Assembly: GCF_000374025.1 (NCBI RefSeq)
Contig: NZ_KB893217.1
Coordinates: forward strand, 154,567 to 218,566
Origin: Spirosoma panaciterrae DSM 21099
Lineage (GTDB): Bacteria; Bacteroidota; Bacteroidia; Cytophagales; Spirosomataceae
DNA length: 64,000 nt
Direction of reading: 5' to 3'
Shown: positions 51,070 to 58,307 of the stretch, in pieces
How positions within the stretch are numbered: position 1 is the first letter of the stretch
Layout of the letters: each line of letters begins with the position of its first letter
Notes under the pieces: model-generated
What the model was told of the DNA's origin: nothing
The model's input: only the letters and a program-made list of their open reading frames with translations
Databases searched by the model: none
Made by a program: the position numbers and the translations under genes

Positions 51070-51453
51070 ATGCTCACAATAAATAGACTTGACTTCACGA
51101 ATAAGGATACGCTTTCCCTACTCAAACAAGCTCCATTTCCGGTTAAACGTCTTTACTGGATTTACGGTGTTCCAACGGATTCCATTCGGGGAACGCATGC
51201 CCATCGGGCTTGTCAGGAATATTTGATTGTTCTACAGGGGCAGCTTACCATCGATTTGAAAAGTACGGAGGGCGAAACCTACCAGCTTCACCTTACCGAA
51301 CCCGGTCAGGCCGTATACATTCCAACCATGCTATGGAAAGAAATTCGATTTGCCACCGACACGGTATTGCTGGTAGCCGCATCTGAGTTGTATGATCCGG
51401 CTGACTACATCTACGAAGACGAATTCAACCGATTGTGCCCACAACTGGCTTAA
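51070..51453 (+). CDS. Cupin protein, FdtA/QdtA sugar ketoisomerase-like
   Basis: 127 residues from the ATG at 51070; a GTG at 51043 is possible but less typical. RGTHAHRACQEYLIVLQGQL is the cupin metal/active-site core as in dTDP-sugar 3,4-ketoisomerases (FdtA, QdtA, WxcM). The C-terminal cupin motif is VYIPTMLWKEIRFA. Such enzymes isomerise activated 4-keto-6-deoxysugars for surface glycans. Here it sits in a possible fucose catabolic cluster, so it may instead act on a free sugar. Assignment of fold is good, of substrate poor. Confidence 0.78.
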   Translation: MLTINRLDFTNKDTLSLLKQAPFPVKRLYWIYGVPTDSIRGTHAHRACQEYLIVLQGQLTIDLKSTEGETYQLHLTEPGQAVYIPTMLWKEIRFATDTVLLVAASELYDPADYIYEDEFNRLCPQLA

Positions 51454-51626
51454 GATCCATAAACTCGTTAGTAGTGTAGGTTGGTTTTCTGGAAAAGTCC
51501 CACCGGTTTGTGTGTGGACTTTCTTTTTGGAAATCGCTTCTGATGACGAACACGTCGGCCCAACCCAAATACAAAACCGACAAATACAACCTTAACTTTA
51601 CCGGCATTTCTTATCGTACAAAACAT

Positions 51627-52418
51627 ATGGATTTACAACTGCAAAACAAGGTTATCATCGTTACAGGCGGAGCTAAAGGCATTGGTGAAGGTATAGTAAA
51701 AGTACTGGCAGCCGAAGGGGCCATTCCCGTAATTATTGGCCGTAATGAAGCTGATAACCTAAAGGTGGTAGCTGAACTGGAAGCCGATGGAAAACAGGCT
51801 TTTCAGGTAGCAGCCGAACTCACCCAGCCAGAAGAATCAGAAAAAGCCGTTAAAGCCGTCATTCAACAATTTGGTCGCATTGATGGAGTTGTCAATAATG
51901 CCGGTGTCAACGATGGAGTTGGGCTAGAACATGGCAATTACGACGCGTTTATGGCCTCGCTGCACAAAAATCTGGTGCATTATTACCTGATTGTCCACCA
52001 CGCCTTACCCGCATTAAAAGAATCGAAAGGTGCCATTGTAAACATCAGTTCCAAAACGGCCGAAACAGGGCAGGGAGGAACATCGGCTTATGCAGCCGCA
52101 AACGGCGGGCGCAATGCCCTAACCCGAGAATGGGCTGTTGAGTTGCTTAAATACGACATTCGGGTCAATGCCATCATCGTAGCTGAATGCTGGACCCCAC
52201 TATACGAACGCTGGATTCAAACCTTACCAAACCCCGAAGAAAAACTGGCCTCCATTGTGGCGAATATCCCGCTCGAAAATCGGATGACCACGGCTGAAGA
52301 AATTGCCAATACAACAGCCTTCCTGTTGTCGCCCCGTTCGAGCCATACTACCGGCCAACTACTGTATGTCGATGGGGGGTACGTTCACCTCGACCGCGCT
52401 TTAGCCAACGCTTCTTAG
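51627..52418 (+). CDS. Short-chain dehydrogenase/reductase, possibly fucose dehydrogenase-like
   Basis: 263 residues from the ATG at 51627 (MDLQLQNKVIIVTGGAKGIG); the open frame starts at 51510, but a 39-residue leader is not expected. The NAD(P) motif is TGGAKGIGEG, NNAGVN is present, and the catalytic Ser (IVNISSKTAE) and Tyr (SAYAAANGG) are clear. The usual Lys four after the Tyr is Asn here (YxxxN). FucP upstream suggests an L-fucose or similar sugar substrate. The Asn may be shared by a sugar-dehydrogenase subgroup or may mark loss of function. Confidence 0.85.
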   Translation: MDLQLQNKVIIVTGGAKGIGEGIVKVLAAEGAIPVIIGRNEADNLKVVAELEADGKQAFQVAAELTQPEESEKAVKAVIQQFGRIDGVVNNAGVNDGVGLEHGNYDAFMASLHKNLVHYYLIVHHALPALKESKGAIVNISSKTAETGQGGTSAYAAANGGRNALTREWAVELLKYDIRVNAIIVAECWTPLYERWIQTLPNPEEKLASIVANIPLENRMTTAEEIANTTAFLLSPRSSHTTGQLLYVDGGYVHLDRALANAS

Positions 52419-52462
52419 CCTGTCTGAGCCATCAATCCAGTTTTTGCAGAACACTCCATTTT

Positions 52463-53482
52463 ATGCAAACATTAGTCTGTACAACGCCGGGGCAATTAGC
52501 GTATCTACCAGGCGAGAAACCAAGCTTACAACCCGATCGTACCCTCCTGCGTATTCGCCGGATTGGTATCTGCGGCACTGATTTACACGCCTTTGAAGGC
52601 ACGCAGCCCTTTTTTAACTACCCCCGAATTCTGGGGCATGAACTGGCAGCCGAAGTAGTTGAGGCCAGCAATGCGCCGGGTTTTGAACCGGGCGAAGCCG
52701 TTACATTCCTTCCTTATTTCAACTGCGGTCACTGCATTGCCTGTCGATCGGGAAAACCCAACTGCTGTGTCAATTTGCAGGTAAGTGGTGTGCATACCGA
52801 TGGGGGCATGGTCGAATATTTATTGGTGCCCTCTCATACACTGGTTCACGGCAATGGACTGAGCTTCGATGAACTGGCGCTGGTTGAGCCATTAGCGATT
52901 GGCGCTCATGGTGTTCGTAGGGCAGGTGTACAACCGGGCGAATGGGTATTGGTCGTTGGGGCAGGCCCCATCGGATTGGGCGTTATGGAATTTGCCCGTA
53001 TTGCGGGCGGTAACGTCATTGCACTCGACATCAACGAATCAAGGCTGGCATTTTGCCAGAACCGATTGAAGGTTGCCCATACAGTACTAGCCACTGCGTC
53101 TGATGTGTATGAGCAATTATTCGCGCTTACTAACGGCGATATGCCCACAGTTGTCATCGACGCAACGGGTAGTTTACGGGCGATAAACAACGCGTTTCAA
53201 TACATGGCTCATGGTGCCCGATACGTATTGATTGGCTTGCAGAAGGGTGAGATTAGTTTTAGTCATCCCGAATTTCACAAGCGGGAAGGTACGTTGATGA
53301 GCAGTCGAAACGCCACCCGCGCCGATTTTGAACACGTCATTTCGTCGATGAAGGCTGGTCTGGTCGATCCTACGACGTACATCACGCACCGGGTGGCGTT
53401 TGGGCAGGTACGCGATGAATTTGCCAGTTGGCTTGACCCTGCCAAGGGCGTTATCAAGGCGATGGTGACGCTGGACGACTAA
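52463..53482 (+). CDS. Zinc-dependent alcohol/polyol dehydrogenase (MDR family)
   Basis: 339 residues. Catalytic zinc residues are visible in GICGTDLHAFEG (Cys) and GHELAAEVVE (His-Glu), and the structural zinc in FNCGHCIACRSGKPNCC (four Cys). The NAD-binding domain has VGAGPIGLGVMEFA. The best fit is the sorbitol/threonine/galactonate-type MDR enzymes. It lies in the transporter-cupin-SDR cluster and may oxidise a sugar acid or polyol intermediate, but the exact substrate cannot be read. The ATG at 52463 gives the normal N-terminus. Confidence 0.9.
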   Translation: MQTLVCTTPGQLAYLPGEKPSLQPDRTLLRIRRIGICGTDLHAFEGTQPFFNYPRILGHELAAEVVEASNAPGFEPGEAVTFLPYFNCGHCIACRSGKPNCCVNLQVSGVHTDGGMVEYLLVPSHTLVHGNGLSFDELALVEPLAIGAHGVRRAGVQPGEWVLVVGAGPIGLGVMEFARIAGGNVIALDINESRLAFCQNRLKVAHTVLATASDVYEQLFALTNGDMPTVVIDATGSLRAINNAFQYMAHGARYVLIGLQKGEISFSHPEFHKREGTLMSSRNATRADFEHVISSMKAGLVDPTTYITHRVAFGQVRDEFASWLDPAKGVIKAMVTLDD

Positions 53483-53505
53483 ACACGACTCCATACAATC
53501 CGTTT

Positions 53506-53545
53506 TACGGTCGGATACGCGTTGGCCAACGCGTATCCGACCGTA
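53506..53545. terminator. Perfect 40-bp palindrome with zero loop
   Basis: The sequence 53506-53545 is identical to its own reverse complement, with the centre between 53525 and 53526 (TTGG/CCAA). A T-rich stretch follows on the plus strand, so it probably terminates transcription of the dehydrogenase cluster. A palindrome this long and exact without a spacer is unusual for a plain terminator. Confidence 0.8.
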
Positions 53546-53682
53546 TTTCTTTTTAGCGCATCGCGTCCCTTCTACTGCTGTATAAGGTATTTTTTCGTAC
53601 GAAATCAGTTCTCGCTATTGGCTCGTATGAACAAAACTTAGCGCCTTCAAACGCTAACTCTGCAAACGCCAATCCTTTTCAC

Positions 53683-53690
53683 TATTTTTG
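53683..53690 (+). promoter_or_regulatory. Candidate -7 element for lysS
   Basis: TATTTTTG matches TAnnTTTG and lies about 49 nt before the lysS ATG. A clear -33 TTTG at 19-21 nt was not seen. Confidence 0.45.
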
Positions 53691-53738
53691 CGGGCTAAAA
53701 TCCTGGTCAACGAACGAGTTGACTGACCATTGACGATC

Positions 53739-55493
53739 ATGCTCCTGAGTGAACAAGAAATAAATCGCCGACAAAAACGCGAAGAATTAATGCGGATGGG
53801 GATTGACCCCTACCCTGCCGAACTGTTTGACGTAACAGCCACGATTGCCGGTATTCGGGCGGCTTTCCCCACCATCGAGCCCGAACAGGACCTTTCGGGC
53901 GACAGTCATTGGGGCAACATTCAACTAGCCGGACGCCTGATGGGTTTCCGCATTATGGGGAATGCTTCCTTTGCCGAAATGCAGGACTCGACCGGACGGA
54001 TGCAGCTCTATTTCCGGCGTGACGATCTCTGTCCTGGCGACGACAAAACCCTGTATAACACCGTCTTCAAAAAATTGCTCGACATTGGCGACATCGTTGG
54101 TGTACGGGGAAATGTATTCTCGACCAAAACTGGTGAACTATCGGTTTATGTTCGGGAATTTACCCTTCTCAATAAATCGCTACGTCCTTTGCCTGTCGTA
54201 AAAGAGGTTGTCAATGAGCAGGGCGAAAAAGAAGTGTACGACGCATTTACCGATCCAGAACAGCGGTATCGTCAGCGATACGTCGACCTCATCGTCAATC
54301 CGCAGGTTCGTGACGTATTTATCAAACGAACGAAGCTGGTCAATTCGATTCGGCAGTACCTGAGCAATAAAGGCTATCTGGAAGTTGAAACCCCTATTCT
54401 TCAGCCAATTCATGGGGGCGCAACCGCGCGGCCTTTCCGCACGCATCATAACTCACTCGATATGACGCTGTACATGCGGATTGCCAACGAGTTGTACCTG
54501 AAACGATTGATCGTCGGCGGCTACGATGGTGTATTCGAGTTTGCCAAAGACTTCCGGAATGAAGGGATGGATCGTACGCACAACCCGGAATTTACGCAGG
54601 TTGAATTCTACGTTGCCTACAAAGATTACCTCTGGATGATGGATACCATCGAGGAGATGGTCGAAAAAGTGGCACTGGATGTAGCGGGAACCACGAAAGT
54701 GACGGTTGGTAGCAACGTGATCGACTTCAAACGCCCCTGGAAACGAATGACCATGTTCGAAGCCATTCAGGAATACACAGGCGTTGATGTGTCGGCCATG
54801 GAGGAAGATGAACTGCGGCAGGTAGCCCAAAGTCGTGGTATCGAGATCGACAGCACCATGGGCAAGTCGAAACTGATTGACGAGCTGTTTGGTGAAGCCT
54901 GCGAACCCAACCTGATTCAGCCCACGTTCATTACCGATTACCCGGTCGAGATGTCGCCACTGACCAAAAAGCACCGGAGCAAACCAGGTCTGGTCGAACG
55001 GTTCGAAGCAATCTGCAACGGAAAAGAAATTGCAAATGCCTACTCCGAGCTAAACGACCCTATTGACCAGCGTGAACGATTTGAGGATCAGCTTCGACTA
55101 GCCGAACGGGGCGACGAAGAGGCTATGGCCCTGGACGAAGACTTTTTGAGAGCACTTGAATACGGTATGCCCCCTACGGCCGGCGTAGGTCTGGGTATTG
55201 ACCGACTAACGATGATAATGACGAACCAGCCTTCTATTCAGGACGTGCTGTTTTTCCCACAGATGCGGCCTGAGAAGAAAGTTGACCAATCGGGCGAAGG
55301 CGATTTTGTCGCTGCCGGTGTACCGGCCGAGTGGGTAGCTGCCCTGCAAAAGCTAGGTATTCTGACGGTCGAACAGCTACGGGCAACGAATCCCAACAAG
55401 TTGTTCAATGATCTTGGCGGAGTTCGTAAAAAACTAAAGATGGACGTAGCTATGCCTCGTATCGAGGATGTTCGTGGCTGGATAGCAGATTAA
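53739..55493 (+). CDS. lysS: Lysyl-tRNA synthetase, class II, with C-terminal extension
   Basis: 584 residues from the ATG at 53739; a TTG three codons earlier is less likely. The OB-fold anticodon domain (about 50-150; LAGRLMGFRIMGNASFAEMQD) precedes the class II core: motif 1 around PILQPIHGGATARPF, motif 2 FRNEGMDRTHNPEFTQVEFY, motif 3 GVGLGIDRLTMIM. The canonical enzyme ends at FFPQMRPE. About 70 extra residues follow with WVAALQKLGILTVEQLRATN and GGVRKKLKMDVAM, a helix-hairpin-helix-like unit. Catalysis should be normal; the extension may help tRNA binding. Confidence 0.97.
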   Translation: MLLSEQEINRRQKREELMRMGIDPYPAELFDVTATIAGIRAAFPTIEPEQDLSGDSHWGNIQLAGRLMGFRIMGNASFAEMQDSTGRMQLYFRRDDLCPGDDKTLYNTVFKKLLDIGDIVGVRGNVFSTKTGELSVYVREFTLLNKSLRPLPVVKEVVNEQGEKEVYDAFTDPEQRYRQRYVDLIVNPQVRDVFIKRTKLVNSIRQYLSNKGYLEVETPILQPIHGGATARPFRTHHNSLDMTLYMRIANELYLKRLIVGGYDGVFEFAKDFRNEGMDRTHNPEFTQVEFYVAYKDYLWMMDTIEEMVEKVALDVAGTTKVTVGSNVIDFKRPWKRMTMFEAIQEYTGVDVSAMEEDELRQVAQSRGIEIDSTMGKSKLIDELFGEACEPNLIQPTFITDYPVEMSPLTKKHRSKPGLVERFEAICNGKEIANAYSELNDPIDQRERFEDQLRLAERGDEEAMALDEDFLRALEYGMPPTAGVGLGIDRLTMIMTNQPSIQDVLFFPQMRPEKKVDQSGEGDFVAAGVPAEWVAALQKLGILTVEQLRATNPNKLFNDLGGVRKKLKMDVAMPRIEDVRGWIAD

Positions 55494-55499
55494 TTCATA

Positions 55500-55563
55500 A
55501 ATCAGATTCGTCAGCCCTGAAAATGAACGGCTTCATTCATTTTCAGGGCTGACGAATCTGATT
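55500..55563. terminator. 28-bp perfect inverted repeat between lysS and the cold-shock gene
   Basis: The arms 55500-55527 and 55536-55563 are exact complements with an 8-nt loop. It lies between convergent genes and starts just after the lysS stop. It contains CGTCAGCCCT, also seen in the hairpin at 708. Confidence 0.8.
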
Positions 55564-55577
55564 TTCACAGACTCAAC

Positions 55578-55778
55578 CTAATCGGCTATTTTCTGCACCT
55601 TTACGGCGTTCAATCCTTTTTTGCCGTCAATCACTTCAAACTGTACCCGATCTTTCTCACGGATGGTAATTCCGTTTAAACCGGTAATGTGAACGAAAAT
55701 GTCTCTGTTGGTACCGTCTTCAACGATAAATCCGTAGCCTTTACTCTCGTTAAAGAATTTTACTTCACCTGTTTGCAT
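55578..55778 (-). CDS. Cold-shock protein (CspA family)
   Basis: 66 residues from the ATG at 55778 (MQTGEVKFFNESKGYGFIVE); the ATG at 55799 only adds the octad repeat translation. RNA-binding motifs are KGYGFI (RNP1) and DIFVHI (RNP2). It binds single-stranded RNA/DNA and acts as an RNA chaperone. A long untranslated leader is likely, since the next upstream ORF is over 300 nt away and cold-shock genes often have such leaders. It is convergent with lysS. Confidence 0.93.
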   Translation of the reverse strand: MQTGEVKFFNESKGYGFIVEDGTNRDIFVHITGLNGITIREKDRVQFEVIDGKKGLNAVKVQKIAD

Positions 55779-55783
55779 AAAAC

Positions 55784-55807
55784 TTAAACAATTAAACAAT
55801 TAAACAT
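55784..55807. repeat. Three 8-bp tandem repeats in the cold-shock gene leader
   Basis: TTAAACAA TTAAACAA TTAAACAT, plus-strand reading, directly ahead of the start codon on the minus strand. A repeat this close to the start could influence translation. It is similar in spirit to the heptad elements but with period 8. Confidence 0.6.
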
Positions 55808-56117
55808 TTAAAGGGTCAGTTATTAACAAAGATTCAGGAAACAGATACCAGACCATCCCGTTACCAGGGTACTTAGTTGATAATCAACGAACTTTGTTAA
55901 AAAAATAGCTAAAATCGGCACTTACGCACCGCTACAGCCGTTACAACACAAAGAAAACAAAAATGTTCCGACTTCAATGAGTTTACCAACACTTTTTAGC
56001 TAATTTCACTAAGTTTATATTGCTTTTTTATCCAAAGAGCAAACAATCTACCAAAAACCCGGTTTGTTCTTCGTCATATCATTGCCCAGATCTTTTGGCA
56101 CTTCATAGAATAAGAAA
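55808..56117. other. Cold-shock gene leader and intergenic region, no gene seen
   Basis: 310 nt between the cold-shock gene and the PspC-like gene with no recognisable ORF. It should contain the cold-shock gene promoter and a structured 5' leader; its A+T-rich parts fit this, but no specific motif could be confirmed by eye. Confidence 0.5.
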
Positions 56118-56339
56118 ATGGACAAGATACGTTACTTCATTGAAAATCAAGCTTTTGGCGTATGCGCCCGCCTAGGTGAGAAAATGAATATCTCAGCTAG
56201 CAGTATCCGTTTATACTTTATTTATACCTCGTTTCTGACTTTAGGCTCTCCCGTTGTACTTTATCTGATACTGGCTTTCTGGATGGAAATGAGTAAGCAT
56301 CTTCGTCGACATGCTCATCCAACGATCTGGGAGCTGTAA
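56118..56339 (+). CDS. Short PspC-domain protein
   Basis: 73 residues. The pattern MDKIRYFIENQAFGVCARLGEKMNIS, followed by one or two membrane helices (LYFIYTSFLTLGSPVVLYLILAF), is a single PspC domain and nothing else, unlike the longer two-domain protein at 933. The membrane helices are followed by a short basic tail. Standalone PspC-like proteins occur in Bacteroidota and may tune envelope-stress signalling. It could also be a decayed fragment, but the frame is intact and it has its own gap upstream. Confidence 0.72.
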   Translation: MDKIRYFIENQAFGVCARLGEKMNISASSIRLYFIYTSFLTLGSPVVLYLILAFWMEMSKHLRRHAHPTIWEL

Positions 56340-56389
56340 ACCGATGTAGGTTACAGATGTGTGATGAGTACAATGTCCCTGGCAGGAAA

Positions 56390-57430
56390 TCATACATTGG
56401 TATAAATCTCTCTGAATGTTTTCTTCCCTTTGGCAAAGTACTGCCATACAATACTGTTGGGGTATACCCCAACCGCGCTTACTTGCTGCTTTTTCAAGGC
56501 GCTTCGCTGACGGTGCAAGACTGGTAAGCGACCGTAAAATGCAAAATGTGCCCGTATAATAGCCCATACGTCTGGCCACTGTCCTTCTTTTATAAATAAC
56601 AGTGACGACAGGCCATCCAATACCAATCGCAGCAGAATTTTGGGCCATAACCAGCCATCAGATGGCCAGTTTTTATAGAGCATAAACAGGCTGTTGCGGT
56701 AATTGAGGAAGGTTTTATGTGGGTTCGATTTGTGTAGGGTTCCACCACCTACATGGTATACGGTCGATAGGCCACAGGTCCAAACTTCGTATCCCAACCG
56801 TTGAATACGCCAGCACCAGTCTATCTCCTCCATATGGGCAAAAAAAGACGCATCGAACCCTCCAGTTTGATGGAATACCGACGATCGAACAAACAGGCAG
56901 GCTCCCGTTGCCCAAAACACGGGCCTATTATCATTATATTGGCCTTGGTCGGCCTCGAAAGTAGCAAACACACGCCCCCGACAGAATACATACCCCAGCC
57001 AATCGATAAAGCCCCCGGCGGCTCCCGCATGCTCAAATAAGTCGGGCTGGCTATACGACCGGATTTTAGGCTGACAGGCTGCCAGTGCTGGCCTCGCGTC
57101 GAATAAGGTCACTATAGGTGCCAGCCAATCAGGCGTCACGTCAATATCAGAATTTAGCAGAACATAGTAGGTAGCCCCTCCATAATCGGATCGAACCCGA
57201 TCAAGTGCCTGGTTATAGCCTCCGGCATAGCCTTCATTTTTGGGTAATTCAATCACCCGAACGGAGGGGAAAGCAGTTCGAAGAAAAGAGACCGATGCAT
57301 CCGAAGACGCACTATCGGCAACATAAACCGGATACCCTTCAGCATTTGCCAGTACAGTTGGCAGAAACTTCGCTAAAAACGGTTGACCGTTGTAATTCAG
57401 AATAACAATGGCAAGACGATCCAAATCCAT
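56390..57430 (-). CDS. Family 2 glycosyltransferase
   Basis: 346 residues. The GT-A fold markers are VILNYNGQPFL at the start, VYVADSASSDASVSFL, NEGYAGGYNQALDRV, LLNSDIDVTPDW (the DxD-type metal site) and EEIDWCWRIQRLGYEVW. GT2 enzymes transfer sugars from nucleotide donors to lipid or glycan acceptors. The C-terminal part is amphipathic and may sit on the inner membrane (LLRLVLDGLSSLLFIK). Acceptor and donor cannot be assigned. It is oriented towards the PspC-like gene. Confidence 0.9.
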   Translation of the reverse strand: MDLDRLAIVILNYNGQPFLAKFLPTVLANAEGYPVYVADSASSDASVSFLRTAFPSVRVIELPKNEGYAGGYNQALDRVRSDYGGATYYVLLNSDIDVTPDWLAPIVTLFDARPALAACQPKIRSYSQPDLFEHAGAAGGFIDWLGYVFCRGRVFATFEADQGQYNDNRPVFWATGACLFVRSSVFHQTGGFDASFFAHMEEIDWCWRIQRLGYEVWTCGLSTVYHVGGGTLHKSNPHKTFLNYRNSLFMLYKNWPSDGWLWPKILLRLVLDGLSSLLFIKEGQWPDVWAIIRAHFAFYGRLPVLHRQRSALKKQQVSAVGVYPNSIVWQYFAKGKKTFREIYTNV

Positions 57431-57522
57431 TCAAAGTTTGCGTCCGCAGTTTGACGTTTGTCATAGTGTACAAGGTGCTATGCCGACTTCAACCTACGAA
57501 CGACAAACTTACAAACTCTTCC

Positions 57523-57852
57523 TCACATAAGCCCGTCCAGATTCAGTCCGGGAATATTTGGCAGTAAGCCTTCGGTTGCTTTTCGGAGGTGTTCACGGGA
57601 CTTTGTTTCTACATTGGCCATCGCCTTGTTGGTTGCCGCAACAATCAAATCCTGTAGCATCTCGCGGTCGTCGGGCTTAATCAGATCAGGATCAATCTCT
57701 ATTTTCAGGACATTTTTCAATCCATTTACCGTCACTTTTACCAATCCTGCCCCCGATTCGCCTACTTCTGTGACTGCACTAAGCGTTTCCTGGGCGTCTT
57801 TCATTCGGGACTGAACTTCTTTCATTTTCCCGAACATATCCATCATATTCAT
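57523..57852 (-). CDS. YbaB/EbfC nucleoid-associated protein
   Basis: 109 residues from the ATG at 57852 (MNMMDMFGKMKEVQSRMKDA); the frame continues to 57930 but the extra part is not conserved. The YbaB family shows this Met-rich amphipathic helix, then VKVTVNGLKNVLKIEIDPDL and a final helix with LPNIPGLNL. It binds DNA as a tweezer-like dimer and helps organise the nucleoid or modulate transcription. It is not next to recR or dnaX here, its common neighbours elsewhere. Confidence 0.9.
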   Translation of the reverse strand: MNMMDMFGKMKEVQSRMKDAQETLSAVTEVGESGAGLVKVTVNGLKNVLKIEIDPDLIKPDDREMLQDLIVAATNKAMANVETKSREHLRKATEGLLPNIPGLNLDGLM

Positions 57853-58307
57853 ATTGTAGCGATTAAGTATCTCGTTTCTACCTGTAAATATCACAATTCT
57901 GGCAACATGCAAAACGATTTCTGCGTTCAACCGACGTTTTTAGTCAGTATAGTTTCTTTCCGCTTTGGAATAGAATCCACACAAGTCATGTTTCATCTGA
58001 TTACCCGAATCGGCCTGCGTTTGTTTTATTTCGGGACAGGAACGTTGAACAAATGACTAAAGCAATCCAGACTCCCATCTGGCAAAGCTGAAAAACGTAA
58101 TTGTGTGTTAGATTAGATCAACAGATAACGTCCAGCCCAAAGTGCCTCTTCACAAACGCTTGATTGTAGACGATTCGACGTATTATGCCAATAAAAAAAC
58201 GTTGGATTGGCTATATGCGCTTAAGAAGCTCCTTCTGGCCGATGGTCCGAACGCGACTATTCAACGAATGTACTGAGACGGGATAAACCTTCGATCAAGG
58301 GCCCTTT
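57853..58307. other. 455-nt gap with a possible 44-residue ORF
   Basis: Mostly non-coding. A GTG-started frame at 58142-58276 (plus) is listed separately with low confidence. The remainder shows no hairpin, repeat or motif. Confidence 0.45.
58142..58276 (+). CDS. Possible 44-residue ORF or gene remnant
   Basis: GTG start, then PLHKRLIVDDSTYYANKK and TLDWLYALKKLLLADGPN, ending at TGA 58274-58276. It reads like real protein (aromatic and hydrophobic pattern), but no family is recognised and there is no second piece in another frame. It may be a remnant. Confidence 0.25.
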   Translation: MPLHKRLIVDDSTYYANKKTLDWLYALKKLLLADGPNATIQRMY

